From an uncultured Alphaproteobacteria bacterium (GTDB taxonomy: Bacteria > Pseudomonadota > Alphaproteobacteria > RF32 > CAG-239): a stretch of DNA of 6,984 nucleotides. The notes under the pieces were generated by a model. That model was not told the DNA's origin. It saw only the letters and a list, made by a program, of their open reading frames with translations, and did not search any database. The DNA lies in NCBI GenBank assembly GCA_946618745.1, contig CAMOLN010000048.1:1-6984 (forward strand), written 5' to 3'. The position numbers were made by a program, and so were the translations under genes. Numbering within the stretch: position 1 is the first letter of the stretch; each line of letters opens with the position of its first letter. Below are positions 1 through 5,648 of this stretch, in pieces.

Positions 1-315
1 GATTTGCAAGGATATATTTTTTGTTTTACTTATGATAAATATAAAAGAGAAAGTAGAGATGCTTCAGTAAGACTATCAAGAGGAAATTTTAGAGCTGATT
101 TGATAGTTGATAATAGCTGGAGATTATTATATACGATATATGGTCATTATGGAAATAAATTACGAGAGGCGGGGCAACCTTTTTGGATGAGCCGAAAAGG
201 TGATGCTTTAAACGGGGTAAAAGCCGGAGAAAAATTGAGAATAGATCTTTCTAAAGGAACAATTGAGCGAGTTTCATATAACATGACCAGGTTTAAGGGT
301 GGACAAAGCAGATGA
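1..315 (+). CDS. 3' end of an unrecognised protein gene (5' truncated by window)
   Basis: The reading frame is open from the first base to a TGA at 313-315, giving about 104 residues. A TTG at position 4 could act as a start, but no Shine-Dalgarno is visible and the frame runs off the left edge, so I treat this as the C-terminal part of a longer protein. The visible part is basic and aromatic-rich (YDKYKRESRD, SWRLLYTIYGHYGNKLREAG, FWMSRKGDAL) and has no membrane segment or motif that I recognise. Its middle alternates hydrophobic and charged residues in a way that suggests beta strands, but that is only an impression. It ends 15 bases before a strong hairpin terminator shared with the convergent gene at 366-923. 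Function unknown. Confidence 0.6.
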   Translation, partial: DLQGYIFCFTYDKYKRESRDASVRLSRGNFRADLIVDNSWRLLYTIYGHYGNKLREAGQPFWMSRKGDALNGVKAGEKLRIDLSKGTIERVSYNMTRFKGGQSR

Positions 316-321
316 AAGTTA

Positions 322-363
322 ATCAAAAACCCCTTGCAGCTCGAGGCTGCAAGGGATTTTGAT
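322..363. terminator. Bidirectional intrinsic terminator between convergent genes
   Basis: CCCTTGCAGC at 331-340 pairs perfectly with GCTGCAAGGG at 346-355 around a 5-base loop (TCGAG). The flanks are A-rich on the left (325-329) and T-rich on the right (357-360), so a U-tract follows the hairpin on either strand. It lies between the stop at 315 on the plus strand and the stop codon of the minus-strand gene that begins at 366, and probably ends both transcripts. Confidence 0.88.
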
Positions 364-365
364 TT

Positions 366-923
366 CTAATTGTAGAAATGGCCGGCGTAACGGAGTTTGC
401 TCGGCTCATTTCCACCGTAGTAGTCGCTGCCGTTATTATCAAAATTGTAAATCCAGCCGCACTGGGGCATATAGTCCGAATTTTCAGCCAAGTAACATCC
501 CTTTAAGACGGGTTTGCCGAGTGCCTGCAAATAAGGATTGATTTTGGCAATGTCAATTCGCTCCAGGGCGTCTACCTCAGGCAAACGCGAGTTGTCAACA
601 TCTTTGTCAACATGTCTTTTACCTTCGACCTCGTTCAGCTCGAGATACATCGTGGAGCCGTTAATCGGAAATATTCCGATAGGTTCTCCTAAATTCCGCT
701 GAGAAAACGGAACGCGCCGCAACTCAGTATCCGGCATCCGAATCAAAAGATCAAACTCATTCGGCAAATCAGCAGGAGATTGGGCATCATTTTTAGGAGG
801 ATAAAGATCGGCTTGTTTTATCCCTAATACATTAAAGAGATAAAGGAATACCTCAATACGACCAGCCTTATCCTTATGTTGCATCATTGAGATAAAGCAC
901 TTGATAATTGCTTTTTCTTTCAT
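366..923 (-). CDS. Small protein 'A', 185 aa, unrecognised; apparent paralogue of the 2022-2558 gene
   Basis: I do not recognise a named family. Residues 5-35 look helical and align without gaps to residues 7-37 of gene B (8 of 31 identical, most of the rest conservative: A, I, I, M, D, I, L, G kept). A linker rich in Asn, Pro and Ser follows. The C-terminal half has G83…ING89, LPEV at 114-117 and KGCYL at 141-145, each with a counterpart in B (MGAVFCLEG, IPTV, GCEYL). The W/P/Y-rich end is faintly like DUF1566 or lectin-type folds, which is a guess. There is no signal peptide or membrane segment. The ATG at 923 is chosen because it sits just before the conserved block, as B's ATG does. No Shine-Dalgarno is visible. 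A 60-base sample (541-600) is 50% G+C, well above the PcfJ gene. The gene appears to be transcribed alone and ends at a bidirectional terminator. Confidence 0.8.
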   Translation of the reverse strand: MKEKAIIKCFISMMQHKDKAGRIEVFLYLFNVLGIKQADLYPPKNDAQSPADLPNEFDLLIRMPDTELRRVPFSQRNLGEPIGIFPINGSTMYLELNEVEGKRHVDKDVDNSRLPEVDALERIDIAKINPYLQALGKPVLKGCYLAENSDYMPQCGWIYNFDNNGSDYYGGNEPSKLRYAGHFYN

Positions 924-942
924 AATAATTGATTTTTAAGTA

Positions 943-993
943 ATTAATAATTTTATTTGATTTTATTTTTAACAGGTAAATAGCTTTTGTCAA
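943..993 (-). promoter_or_regulatory. Promoter/leader of gene A, matching that of gene B
   Basis: Read on the minus strand, TTGACA (plus 988-993) is followed by CTGTT (plus 971-975) and then, exactly 17 bases on, by AAATTATTAAT (plus 943-953), which ends 19 bases before the ATG. The same three blocks occur before gene B with spacings that differ by at most one base. TTGACA is a perfect sigma-70-type -35 box. A consensus -10 is not obvious (AAAAAT would sit at a 17-base spacer), so the CTGTT block may be part of a non-standard -10 or of an operator. Confidence 0.55.
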
Positions 994-1072
994 TATTTAT
1001 TCGCGGTTAATCTGTTTTAAGAAAGAAAAGATATTGCTTTTAGTTGGTCAGTTGATAATATGGTACAATAAC

Positions 1073-1077
1073 GGAGA
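1073..1077 (+). promoter_or_regulatory. Ribosome binding site fixing the start at 1085
   Basis: GGAGA lies about 8 bases before ATG 1085. The longer frame opening at TTG 1034 has no such site, so the ATG is preferred. A matching promoter is unclear: GATAAT (1054-1059) and TACAAT (1064-1069) are possible -10 boxes, but neither has a good -35 at 16-18 bases. Confidence 0.65.
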
Positions 1078-1084
1078 GAAAAAA

Positions 1085-1633
1085 ATGAAAGTTTATTTAT
1101 ATACCTATGCTTATGAACAAATAAAAAATGAGGGATATAAATCGCTGTCAATGTTTGATAAGAAAAGTGAGCATTATAAAGCTGCTTTATTGACACATAA
1201 AAGCAGTGCAAAATCGGAAAAGTTAGAAGATATAGAGGCTTATTTGGAAAATACTTTTGCAGGCCGGATGCGCTCAATTTGTGTGATAACTGATATTGCT
1301 CCGATGGAAGAATATAAGCATCCTTATTTAAATTATTTGGTTCATAATGCCAAAGTAATTTCGTTTGATTTGGAACAATTGCTAAAAGATGGAATTGTGG
1401 AGGAAATTTATTGCAAAGATAATCGTCAAAATGCTCTGCAAGATGCAAGTTTAGAAAATATTTATAAAATAAATAATTTAAGCGAGATTGATTTAACATC
1501 CAACGATTGGCATTTGTGCGAGCAAGATCAATATAATAATCTTTCGCCGTGGACAACGATTAAACATTATTTTTTAGTGTTAAAAGACGGAATTATTCCG
1601 GCAAAATACATAACTTTGGAGACAAGAGAGTAA
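1085..1633 (+). CDS. Unrecognised 182-aa cytosolic protein, translationally coupled to a pyrophosphatase-like protein
   Basis: I do not recognise the family. The protein begins MKVYLYTYAYEQ and has no signal peptide or membrane helix. It alternates short hydrophobic strands (SICVITDI, AKVISFDL, EEIYCKD) with helices, consistent with a small alpha/beta fold. Conserved-looking islands include GRMRSICVITD, HPYLNYLVH, IYCKDNRQN and PWTTIKHYFLVLKDG near the C-terminus. The LVLKDGIIPAKYITLE ending looks like a structured domain edge rather than a truncation. Its TAA (1631-1633) overlaps the ATG of the next gene (TAATG), so the two are almost certainly translated from one message and may act on the same substrate. 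That link is inference. Base use is AT-rich, like the surrounding genes. Confidence 0.82.
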   Translation: MKVYLYTYAYEQIKNEGYKSLSMFDKKSEHYKAALLTHKSSAKSEKLEDIEAYLENTFAGRMRSICVITDIAPMEEYKHPYLNYLVHNAKVISFDLEQLLKDGIVEEIYCKDNRQNALQDASLENIYKINNLSEIDLTSNDWHLCEQDQYNNLSPWTTIKHYFLVLKDGIIPAKYITLETRE

Positions 1634-1986
1634 TGGATATGAAAACAACCGCATATATCGGGCAAAAGGTGAGGGTGAAAATTGATCGCCCTAAGGGGAG
1701 CAAACATCCCAAACATGGTTTTGAATATCCGGTTAATTACGGGTATATTCCGTTTACTACCTCCGGTGACGGTGAGGAGTTGGATGCTTATGTTTTAGGT
1801 GTTGATGAACCGTTAGAAGAGTTTGAGGGAAAATGTATTGCGGTGATTCATCGCACCAATGATGACGATGATAAGTTGATTGTGATACCGGAAGGGGCTG
1901 ATTGGAGCGATGAAGAAATTGAAAAAGCTATTATGTTTCAGGAAAAATGGTTTAAGCATATTTTGATGCGTAACCCTAAAGTATAA
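1633..1986 (+). CDS. Miniature family I inorganic pyrophosphatase-like protein
   Basis: Family I enzymes hydrolyse pyrophosphate to two phosphates in the cytosol with Mg2+ ions. Here, residues 32-40 (YPVNYGYIP) match the active-site YPxNYGYI strand. D46, E48 and D51 in GDGEELD match the family signature D-x-D-P-x-D, with Glu replacing its middle Asp. D77-D80 and K81 in NDDDDKLIV correspond to the later Asp and Lys cluster. At 115-117 residues it is far shorter than the usual ~175. The N-terminal hairpin with the Glu/Lys/Glu and Arg ligands is collapsed into KIDRPKGSKHPKHGFEYP, and the C-terminal Tyr/Lys region is missing. Short homologues of this kind, beginning with an IDRPxGSKHPKHGF stretch, occur in other bacteria from memory, so it is probably a genuine subfamily rather than a broken gene. 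Activity toward PPi is uncertain. ATG 1633 overlaps the upstream stop. ATG 1639 is an alternative with better spacing from GAGAG (1626-1630). Confidence 0.85.
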   Translation: MDMKTTAYIGQKVRVKIDRPKGSKHPKHGFEYPVNYGYIPFTTSGDGEELDAYVLGVDEPLEEFEGKCIAVIHRTNDDDDKLIVIPEGADWSDEEIEKAIMFQEKWFKHILMRNPKV

Positions 1987-1987
1987 C

Positions 1988-2021
1988 AACAAAAGCCTCA
2001 ACCGAAGTTGAGGCTTTTGTT
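1988..2021. terminator. Bidirectional intrinsic terminator, 15-bp perfect stem
   Basis: AACAAAAGCCTCAAC (1988-2002) pairs perfectly with its reverse complement at 2007-2021. The loop is CGAA on the plus strand and TTCG on the minus strand, where C(UUCG)G makes the very stable UUCG tetraloop. The stem arms end in A-rich and T-rich runs, giving a U-tract in both directions. It begins just after the stop of the plus-strand pyrophosphatase-like gene and its last base abuts the minus-strand stop codon of gene B (2022-2024), so one element serves both convergent operons. Confidence 0.92.
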
Positions 2022-2558
2022 TTAGTCTAGCCAAGGTGCCCACATGGCTAGGCGCAGGGTGGCAATTTTGCATGGGTCGGTCATCGATGCATCGAGGTAC
2101 TCACAGCCGTAAATCATGTCACCGCCGTACGTATTTGCAAGCACGTTGAACTGTTGCACTGCTTCTTGAACGGTTGTGAACATTGACACGGTCGGAATTA
2201 TCCAATGGTATCCATCAATGGTGCCATATTTGTCTTCCTTGATAGCCTTTTGAGCCTTAAGCAAGGTCATTTTATACTTTGATTTAAAGGCAAAGATGAA
2301 GTGTTTGCCTTCAAGGCAAAAGACAGCTCCCATTACTTTGTTTTTTCGTATGGCAATGGGTAAACCACTGCAATGATCAAGTGTAAAACCCTCAGGGGCT
2401 TTAGGCTTTTGCGTCGGTTGGTTACTCCTGATGTCGGAGGAATAATCCAAGCCCCATTGGGCAATCAGATCTTTAACCAGTTTGATTTTTTCATCTCGAT
2501 CGATTATACCCATCGCTTCGATGACTTGGGCAATTAGCGCGTGCTTTTCTGTGTTCAT
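2022..2558 (-). CDS. Small protein 'B', 178 aa, unrecognised; apparent paralogue of the 366-923 gene
   Basis: I do not recognise a named family. The N-terminus (residues 7-37) is a predicted helical segment that aligns without gaps to residues 5-35 of gene A. A Gln/Pro/Lys linker (residues 45-56) leads to a C-terminal domain with IAIRKNKVMGAVFCLEG, a strand-like KHFIFAFKSKYKMTLL, WIIPTV at 119-124 and GCEYL at 151-155. The W-x-x-P-T pattern recalls DUF1566-like folds, only weakly. The frame extends upstream to a TTG at 2603, adding 15 residues, but that start would fall inside the promoter region shared with gene A. ATG 2558 matches A's start relative to both the leader and the conserved protein block, so it is preferred. 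G+C is high locally (34 of 60 in 2041-2100). The gene follows the PcfJ-LRR gene by 66 bases and may be co-transcribed with it as well as having its own promoter. Confidence 0.8.
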   Translation of the reverse strand: MNTEKHALIAQVIEAMGIIDRDEKIKLVKDLIAQWGLDYSSDIRSNQPTQKPKAPEGFTLDHCSGLPIAIRKNKVMGAVFCLEGKHFIFAFKSKYKMTLLKAQKAIKEDKYGTIDGYHWIIPTVSMFTTVQEAVQQFNVLANTYGGDMIYGCEYLDASMTDPCKIATLRLAMWAPWLD

Positions 2559-2576
2559 AATGTATTTATTTAATTG

Positions 2577-2628
2577 ATTAATAATTTCATTTAAATCTTG
2601 CAATAACAGATAAAAACCTTTTTGTCAA
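2577..2628 (-). promoter_or_regulatory. Promoter/leader of gene B, matching that of gene A
   Basis: On the minus strand, TTGACA (plus 2623-2628) is followed by CTGTT (plus 2605-2609) and, 17 bases later, AAATTATTAAT (plus 2577-2587), which ends 18 bases before ATG 2558. The -35 box overlaps the stop codon of the upstream PcfJ-LRR gene (2625-2627). The candidate -10 at a 17-base spacer is TATTGC, a weak match. No Shine-Dalgarno precedes the ATG. Confidence 0.55.
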
Positions 2629-4832
2629 TAGTTGACGGCTTGTCGCCGAGTTAAAATGGTGGTTGTATCTGTTTGAGTTTGTTTGGTCATATCAATATTT
2701 GTAAAATCGCGCATTGTTATGGTTTTAAGATTAGGATAAGCTGAAAAATCAACAATCTTATCATAATCAAAAAAGGTTAAACTAAAATCTAATGTTTCTA
2801 CATCATGGGGATATTTGACCTGTTTTAAGTTTGGCATCAAAGCCTCGTGATAAGAAACACCGATAATTTGGGGAAAATTTGAAACGGTATAATCATCAGA
2901 GTCCAACAGAGGTCTAACAGATGGAATATTTGCATCCGTATATAATCTTCCAAAAGTCTTGATATTTGTTGCAGAAAAATCAAGTAATTCCAATTTGGGA
3001 AATTGGCCTTGATTCATACAGATATGAATTGTATCCGGTGAGGCGATTAATTCGCGTAAATTTTCTAATTTTGCATCCATTAAATTTAGTTCTTTTAAAT
3101 GCGTCAAATTAAACGAAGTTATATCTGCGTCATTGATTCCTTCTAAATCCAATGTGATTAAATTAGGCAAAGGAACAAGTATATTATTAAGCGCAATTTT
3201 ACCGTTAAGCTTAAGGTTTTGTAATGCATAATTCAGTTTTATTGGCAGACATTTATCAGTTTTATTTTTATAAGTAAATGATAGCAATTTATCCGGTAAA
3301 ACAAGCTCATTAAATCCAAAAGATCCTTCTAAATTCAGTGTTTTTAGATTAGCCGGGAAATTAATTTGTTGCAGGTCGGAAAAATTACCTTGTATTGACA
3401 GCAGTTCAACATTGTCCGGTAAAACTAATGATTTCAATGAACAATCACCTTTTAAGCGAAGTGATTTGGTTTTATCGGATAAAATCATGGTTTTAAGATT
3501 TTTTGCTTGTTTGAAATCTAAAATTATGGTTTCTACAGGTAGTAAGGACAAATCAAATTGTTCCCCGGCAAAATCCAAATCTTCAAAGTGAATAGTTGAT
3601 TGCACATTGATTTTGGATAAATATTCCAAGTCTTCGGCTTGTAATTTGCCGTGGATGGTTAAAGTTTTTACGCTCAGATGATCGGTAGGAATATAAGGCA
3701 GAGATGATGCTTCGATATAGATGTTATCAAAGCAATAATTTTCATTTTCTATCAAAGTATAAATGTCACGATAAACTCCGGTGTTGTCTTTGATTATGCC
3801 GATATTTTGCTTATCCTTAACAGTATCGTCTGAGGCAATTTCAGCCATATCTTTTTTGCCGGTTAAATAAAGGATAAAATCTCTCACCCCTTGCAGGTAG
3901 ATAAAAGAAATTTCTTTATCATGAGGGCCTTTGATTTGGTTTAATTTGCCTTCTTTATATTCTATCGTGGCAACAGGTATCATTGCATTATTTTCGTCAG
4001 CTATTAAGCGTATGGAATAAATTGCGGTTTCGCCTTTTTCAACTTTTGTGGCATAAGAGCCGACACAATGGTGCATAGCCGAGCCTTCATATTGCAGAGC
4101 CGGTTTGGTCAAAAGACGCACGGCTTGCAGACCATATTCAGGCATATTCATAACAACCTCAAAACCGGAATGGCTTTTTTTAATGCGATTGGCTTCTTTT
4201 TCAGTCGGAGAATTAAGTTTGGCAAAATAAGCTTCATTTTCTTCGATTAATTCATTCATATCCGTGCATTTTTTATGCAGACCGGTAAAATGTTTGGCAC
4301 CGCGTACTTTTTCGGGATAATTCTCAAGATAAGAGGTAACGTAATCAATGATATGGTGAATATTGCGATCAAGCGGGGTTTCTTCAATTTTATCGGGAAC
4401 GAAAATTAAATTACCTTGCTCATCTTGCGGCATGGATAAATAAGGAATTTTGCCAAGCTCATTCGGAAGATATTTCAACAGCAAAGATTTGGTGCAGGCA
4501 TAAACTTTGGCATCTGTGGTCAGTTCAGTGAAAAGAGTGATGTTTTTAGCCTCTTTATATTGCTTAACTAAAGCTTGTTTGATTTGGATATAGGTATTGA
4601 GCACTTGACCTTGAGATTTTTTATCATCTGAAGAGGCTTGTTTGATATTAATACGGGCTTGTTCAATCTGTTTCAATAGTTCATTAATTTGTTGCGAGAT
4701 TGAAGCAATTTTGGCTTTACGTTTGTTTTTGGATAATGCCAAAGCCTGATGATAGCTTGCAAAATCCGAAACAGAACCGGATGCAAACAAACTATTGATG
4801 TATTGATTAAATTCGTCAAAATTAGCAATCAT
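2625..4832 (-). CDS. PcfJ-domain protein fused to C-terminal leucine-rich repeats, 735 aa
   Basis: Residues 1-30 are a short helical start. Residues 35-95 are Lys/Gln/Glu-rich and probably coiled coil. The PcfJ-type core lies at about 230-325: G250-x-x-M253-H-H-C256-V-G-S-Y260, then K266-G-x-x-x-I-Y-S-I-R, A288-T-I-E-Y and Q299-I-K-G. This matches the family pattern M-x-HCVG-x-Y…G…S-x-R…AT-x-E…Q-x-x-G named from enterococcal conjugative plasmid pCF10. The biochemical role of PcfJ is not established. From about 384 to 710 the protein is a run of leucine-rich repeats of about 20-23 residues (LKSLVLPDNVELLSIQG, LKTLNLEG, LKELNLMDAKLENL), a likely protein-binding solenoid. There is no signal peptide, so it is probably cytosolic. 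It starts at ATG 4832, with AAGGA 10 bases upstream. Local G+C is low (20 of 60 in 3301-3360). No relaxase or other conjugation gene is nearby. Confidence 0.85.
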   Translation of the reverse strand: MIANFDEFNQYINSLFASGSVSDFASYHQALALSKNKRKAKIASISQQINELLKQIEQARINIKQASSDDKKSQGQVLNTYIQIKQALVKQYKEAKNITLFTELTTDAKVYACTKSLLLKYLPNELGKIPYLSMPQDEQGNLIFVPDKIEETPLDRNIHHIIDYVTSYLENYPEKVRGAKHFTGLHKKCTDMNELIEENEAYFAKLNSPTEKEANRIKKSHSGFEVVMNMPEYGLQAVRLLTKPALQYEGSAMHHCVGSYATKVEKGETAIYSIRLIADENNAMIPVATIEYKEGKLNQIKGPHDKEISFIYLQGVRDFILYLTGKKDMAEIASDDTVKDKQNIGIIKDNTGVYRDIYTLIENENYCFDNIYIEASSLPYIPTDHLSVKTLTIHGKLQAEDLEYLSKINVQSTIHFEDLDFAGEQFDLSLLPVETIILDFKQAKNLKTMILSDKTKSLRLKGDCSLKSLVLPDNVELLSIQGNFSDLQQINFPANLKTLNLEGSFGFNELVLPDKLLSFTYKNKTDKCLPIKLNYALQNLKLNGKIALNNILVPLPNLITLDLEGINDADITSFNLTHLKELNLMDAKLENLRELIASPDTIHICMNQGQFPKLELLDFSATNIKTFGRLYTDANIPSVRPLLDSDDYTVSNFPQIIGVSYHEALMPNLKQVKYPHDVETLDFSLTFFDYDKIVDFSAYPNLKTITMRDFTNIDMTKQTQTDTTTILTRRQAVNY

Positions 4833-4863
4833 TTTTTCTTTTTCCTTAGCAAGTGTGCAGGCA

Positions 4864-4892
4864 AATCTAGCATTATTTTAAAATATTGTCAA
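4864..4892 (-). promoter_or_regulatory. Sigma-70-type promoter of the PcfJ-LRR gene
   Basis: On the minus strand, a perfect TTGACA (plus 4887-4892) and TAGATT (plus 4864-4869) are separated by exactly 17 bases. Transcription would start near 4857, about 25 bases before the ATG. The AAGGA ribosome site (plus strand TCCTT, 4843-4847) falls within this short leader. Confidence 0.7.
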
Positions 4893-4938
4893 GACAAAAA
4901 AATACAAAATGACAAAAACAAATATTTATTTTTAATGC

Positions 4939-4967
4939 TTTACTTTTGATTGACGATATTTTAACAT
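4939..4967 (+). promoter_or_regulatory. Possible promoter of the acetyltransferase operon
   Basis: TTTACT (4939-4944) and TAACAT (4962-4967) are separated by 17 bases, with four of six matches to consensus in each box. The start point would lie about 20 bases before the ribosome site at 4981. It is back to back with the PcfJ-LRR promoter in the same 161-base divergent intergenic region. Confidence 0.4.
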
Positions 4968-4980
4968 AACTTTTGAAAAA

Positions 4981-4986
4981 GGAGAT
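4981..4986 (+). promoter_or_regulatory. Ribosome binding site fixing the start at 4994
   Basis: GGAGAT follows a run of A and lies 7 bases before ATG 4994. The frame also opens at TTG 4973, but that codon precedes this site, so the ATG is the real start. Confidence 0.8.
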
Positions 4987-4993
4987 AAATATT

Positions 4994-5527
4994 ATGTTGC
5001 AATTAGTTAAACCAAACAGAAAATATTTACCGAGTGTTTTTGAAGCAATTGAGGAATATAAGATGCTACCGTCAAGATTTGCTATTTCAGCGGTTAAACA
5101 AATGGTGAAAGCAAGTGAAAATAATTTTATCGACTATTTTATGGCTGTTGAAAAAGCAGAATTGGGAATAGGAATTAAATTGGGGTATGTTCCAGATACT
5201 ATTTATTGGTTGGTTGAAGATGGTAAATATATCGGAACTTTTGATTTACGTCATCGATTAACCTCGAGTTTGAAAGAAATCGGCGGACATATTGCTTATC
5301 AAATTCGTCCTTCAAAATTGCGTAAAGGGTATTGCAGCAAAGGTTTGGAATTGTGTTTGGAAAAGGCACGAGAAATCGGAATTAAACAAGCTTTGGTCAC
5401 TTGTAATGCGCAAAATATCGCTTCTTATGGTGTGATGTGTAAAGTTATGAATAAAGTGGGTGGATATGAAGACGAGCCGATACAAAAAGATGATTTAATC
5501 GAAAAAAGGGTTTGGTTGAATACTTAA
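4994..5527 (+). CDS. GNAT-family N-acetyltransferase, 177 aa
   Basis: GNAT enzymes transfer an acetyl group from acetyl-CoA to an amine. The fold is visible in order: an N-terminal helical part (residues 10-55), strands YWLVEDG (71-77) and YIGTFDLRHRL (79-89), then motif A from GGHIAYQIRPSKLRKGYCSKGL (97-118), followed by a helix (LELCLEKAREIG) and the strand QALVTCNAQNIASYGVMCKVM typical of motif B. In the acetyl-CoA loop the usual R/Q-x-x-G-x-G/A reads L109-R-K-G112-Y-C114, a modest departure but with the key glycine kept. The length is normal for a single-domain member. It resembles the cytosolic GNAT group with a GGHIxYxIRP stretch. The substrate cannot be told from sequence. It heads a plus-strand run that continues into the TIM-barrel gene. 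Confidence 0.9.
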   Translation: MLQLVKPNRKYLPSVFEAIEEYKMLPSRFAISAVKQMVKASENNFIDYFMAVEKAELGIGIKLGYVPDTIYWLVEDGKYIGTFDLRHRLTSSLKEIGGHIAYQIRPSKLRKGYCSKGLELCLEKAREIGIKQALVTCNAQNIASYGVMCKVMNKVGGYEDEPIQKDDLIEKRVWLNT

Positions 5528-5543
5528 AGGTAAGAATTAAAAT

Positions 5544-5645
5544 ATGAAAAAAATCAATAATATGGGATTTTGCACGAGTGATTGCTATTTGCTCGACGAT
5601 GAAAGAATTGGGATAAATTTTGTTAATATGAAAAAAGGCAGGTAG
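5544..5645 (+). CDS. Possible 33-residue ORF between acetyltransferase and TIM-barrel genes
   Basis: ATG 5544 opens a frame of 33 codons ending at TAG 5643-5645, three bases before the next gene's ATG. The product begins MKKINNMGFCTSDCYLLDD and ends NFVNMKKGR, with two Cys and no membrane segment. A weak AGG lies 13 bases upstream, so translation would be inefficient. Its last codons contain the AGG-type ribosome site of the next gene, so even brief translation could affect the TIM-barrel protein. It could equally be the remnant of a longer gene or chance. It fills nearly the whole 121-base gap. Confidence 0.35.
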   Translation: MKKINNMGFCTSDCYLLDDERIGINFVNMKKGR

Positions 5646-5648
5646 AAA

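Noticed and set aside
1034..1084. TTG-initiated N-terminal extension of the 182-aa gene
   Set aside because: There is no ribosome site before TTG 1034. GGAGA is placed correctly for ATG 1085, and the extra residues look like translated promoter sequence.
1017..1556. 179-codon minus-strand open frame over the 1085-1633 gene
   Set aside because: It lies opposite a plus-strand gene with a good ribosome site and a coupled downstream gene. The product is rich in Tyr, Leu, Phe and His, as expected of the antisense of AT-rich coding sequence.
2559..2603. TTG-initiated 15-residue extension of gene B
   Set aside because: It would translate the leader shared with gene A, including the AAATTATTAAT block. 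ATG 2558 matches the start position of the paralogue.
2625..4832. Evidence of a conjugative plasmid or integrative element
   Set aside because: PcfJ alone is suggestive, but there is no relaxase, coupling protein, integrase, attachment site or transposase in the window.
4973..4993. TTG-initiated extension of the acetyltransferase
   Set aside because: TTG 4973 lies before the strong GGAGAT site that serves ATG 4994.
4833..4993. Short AT-rich inverted repeats in the divergent intergenic region
   Set aside because: Runs such as AAATATT and AATATTT are expected by chance at this base composition. Only the two promoter candidates are supported.
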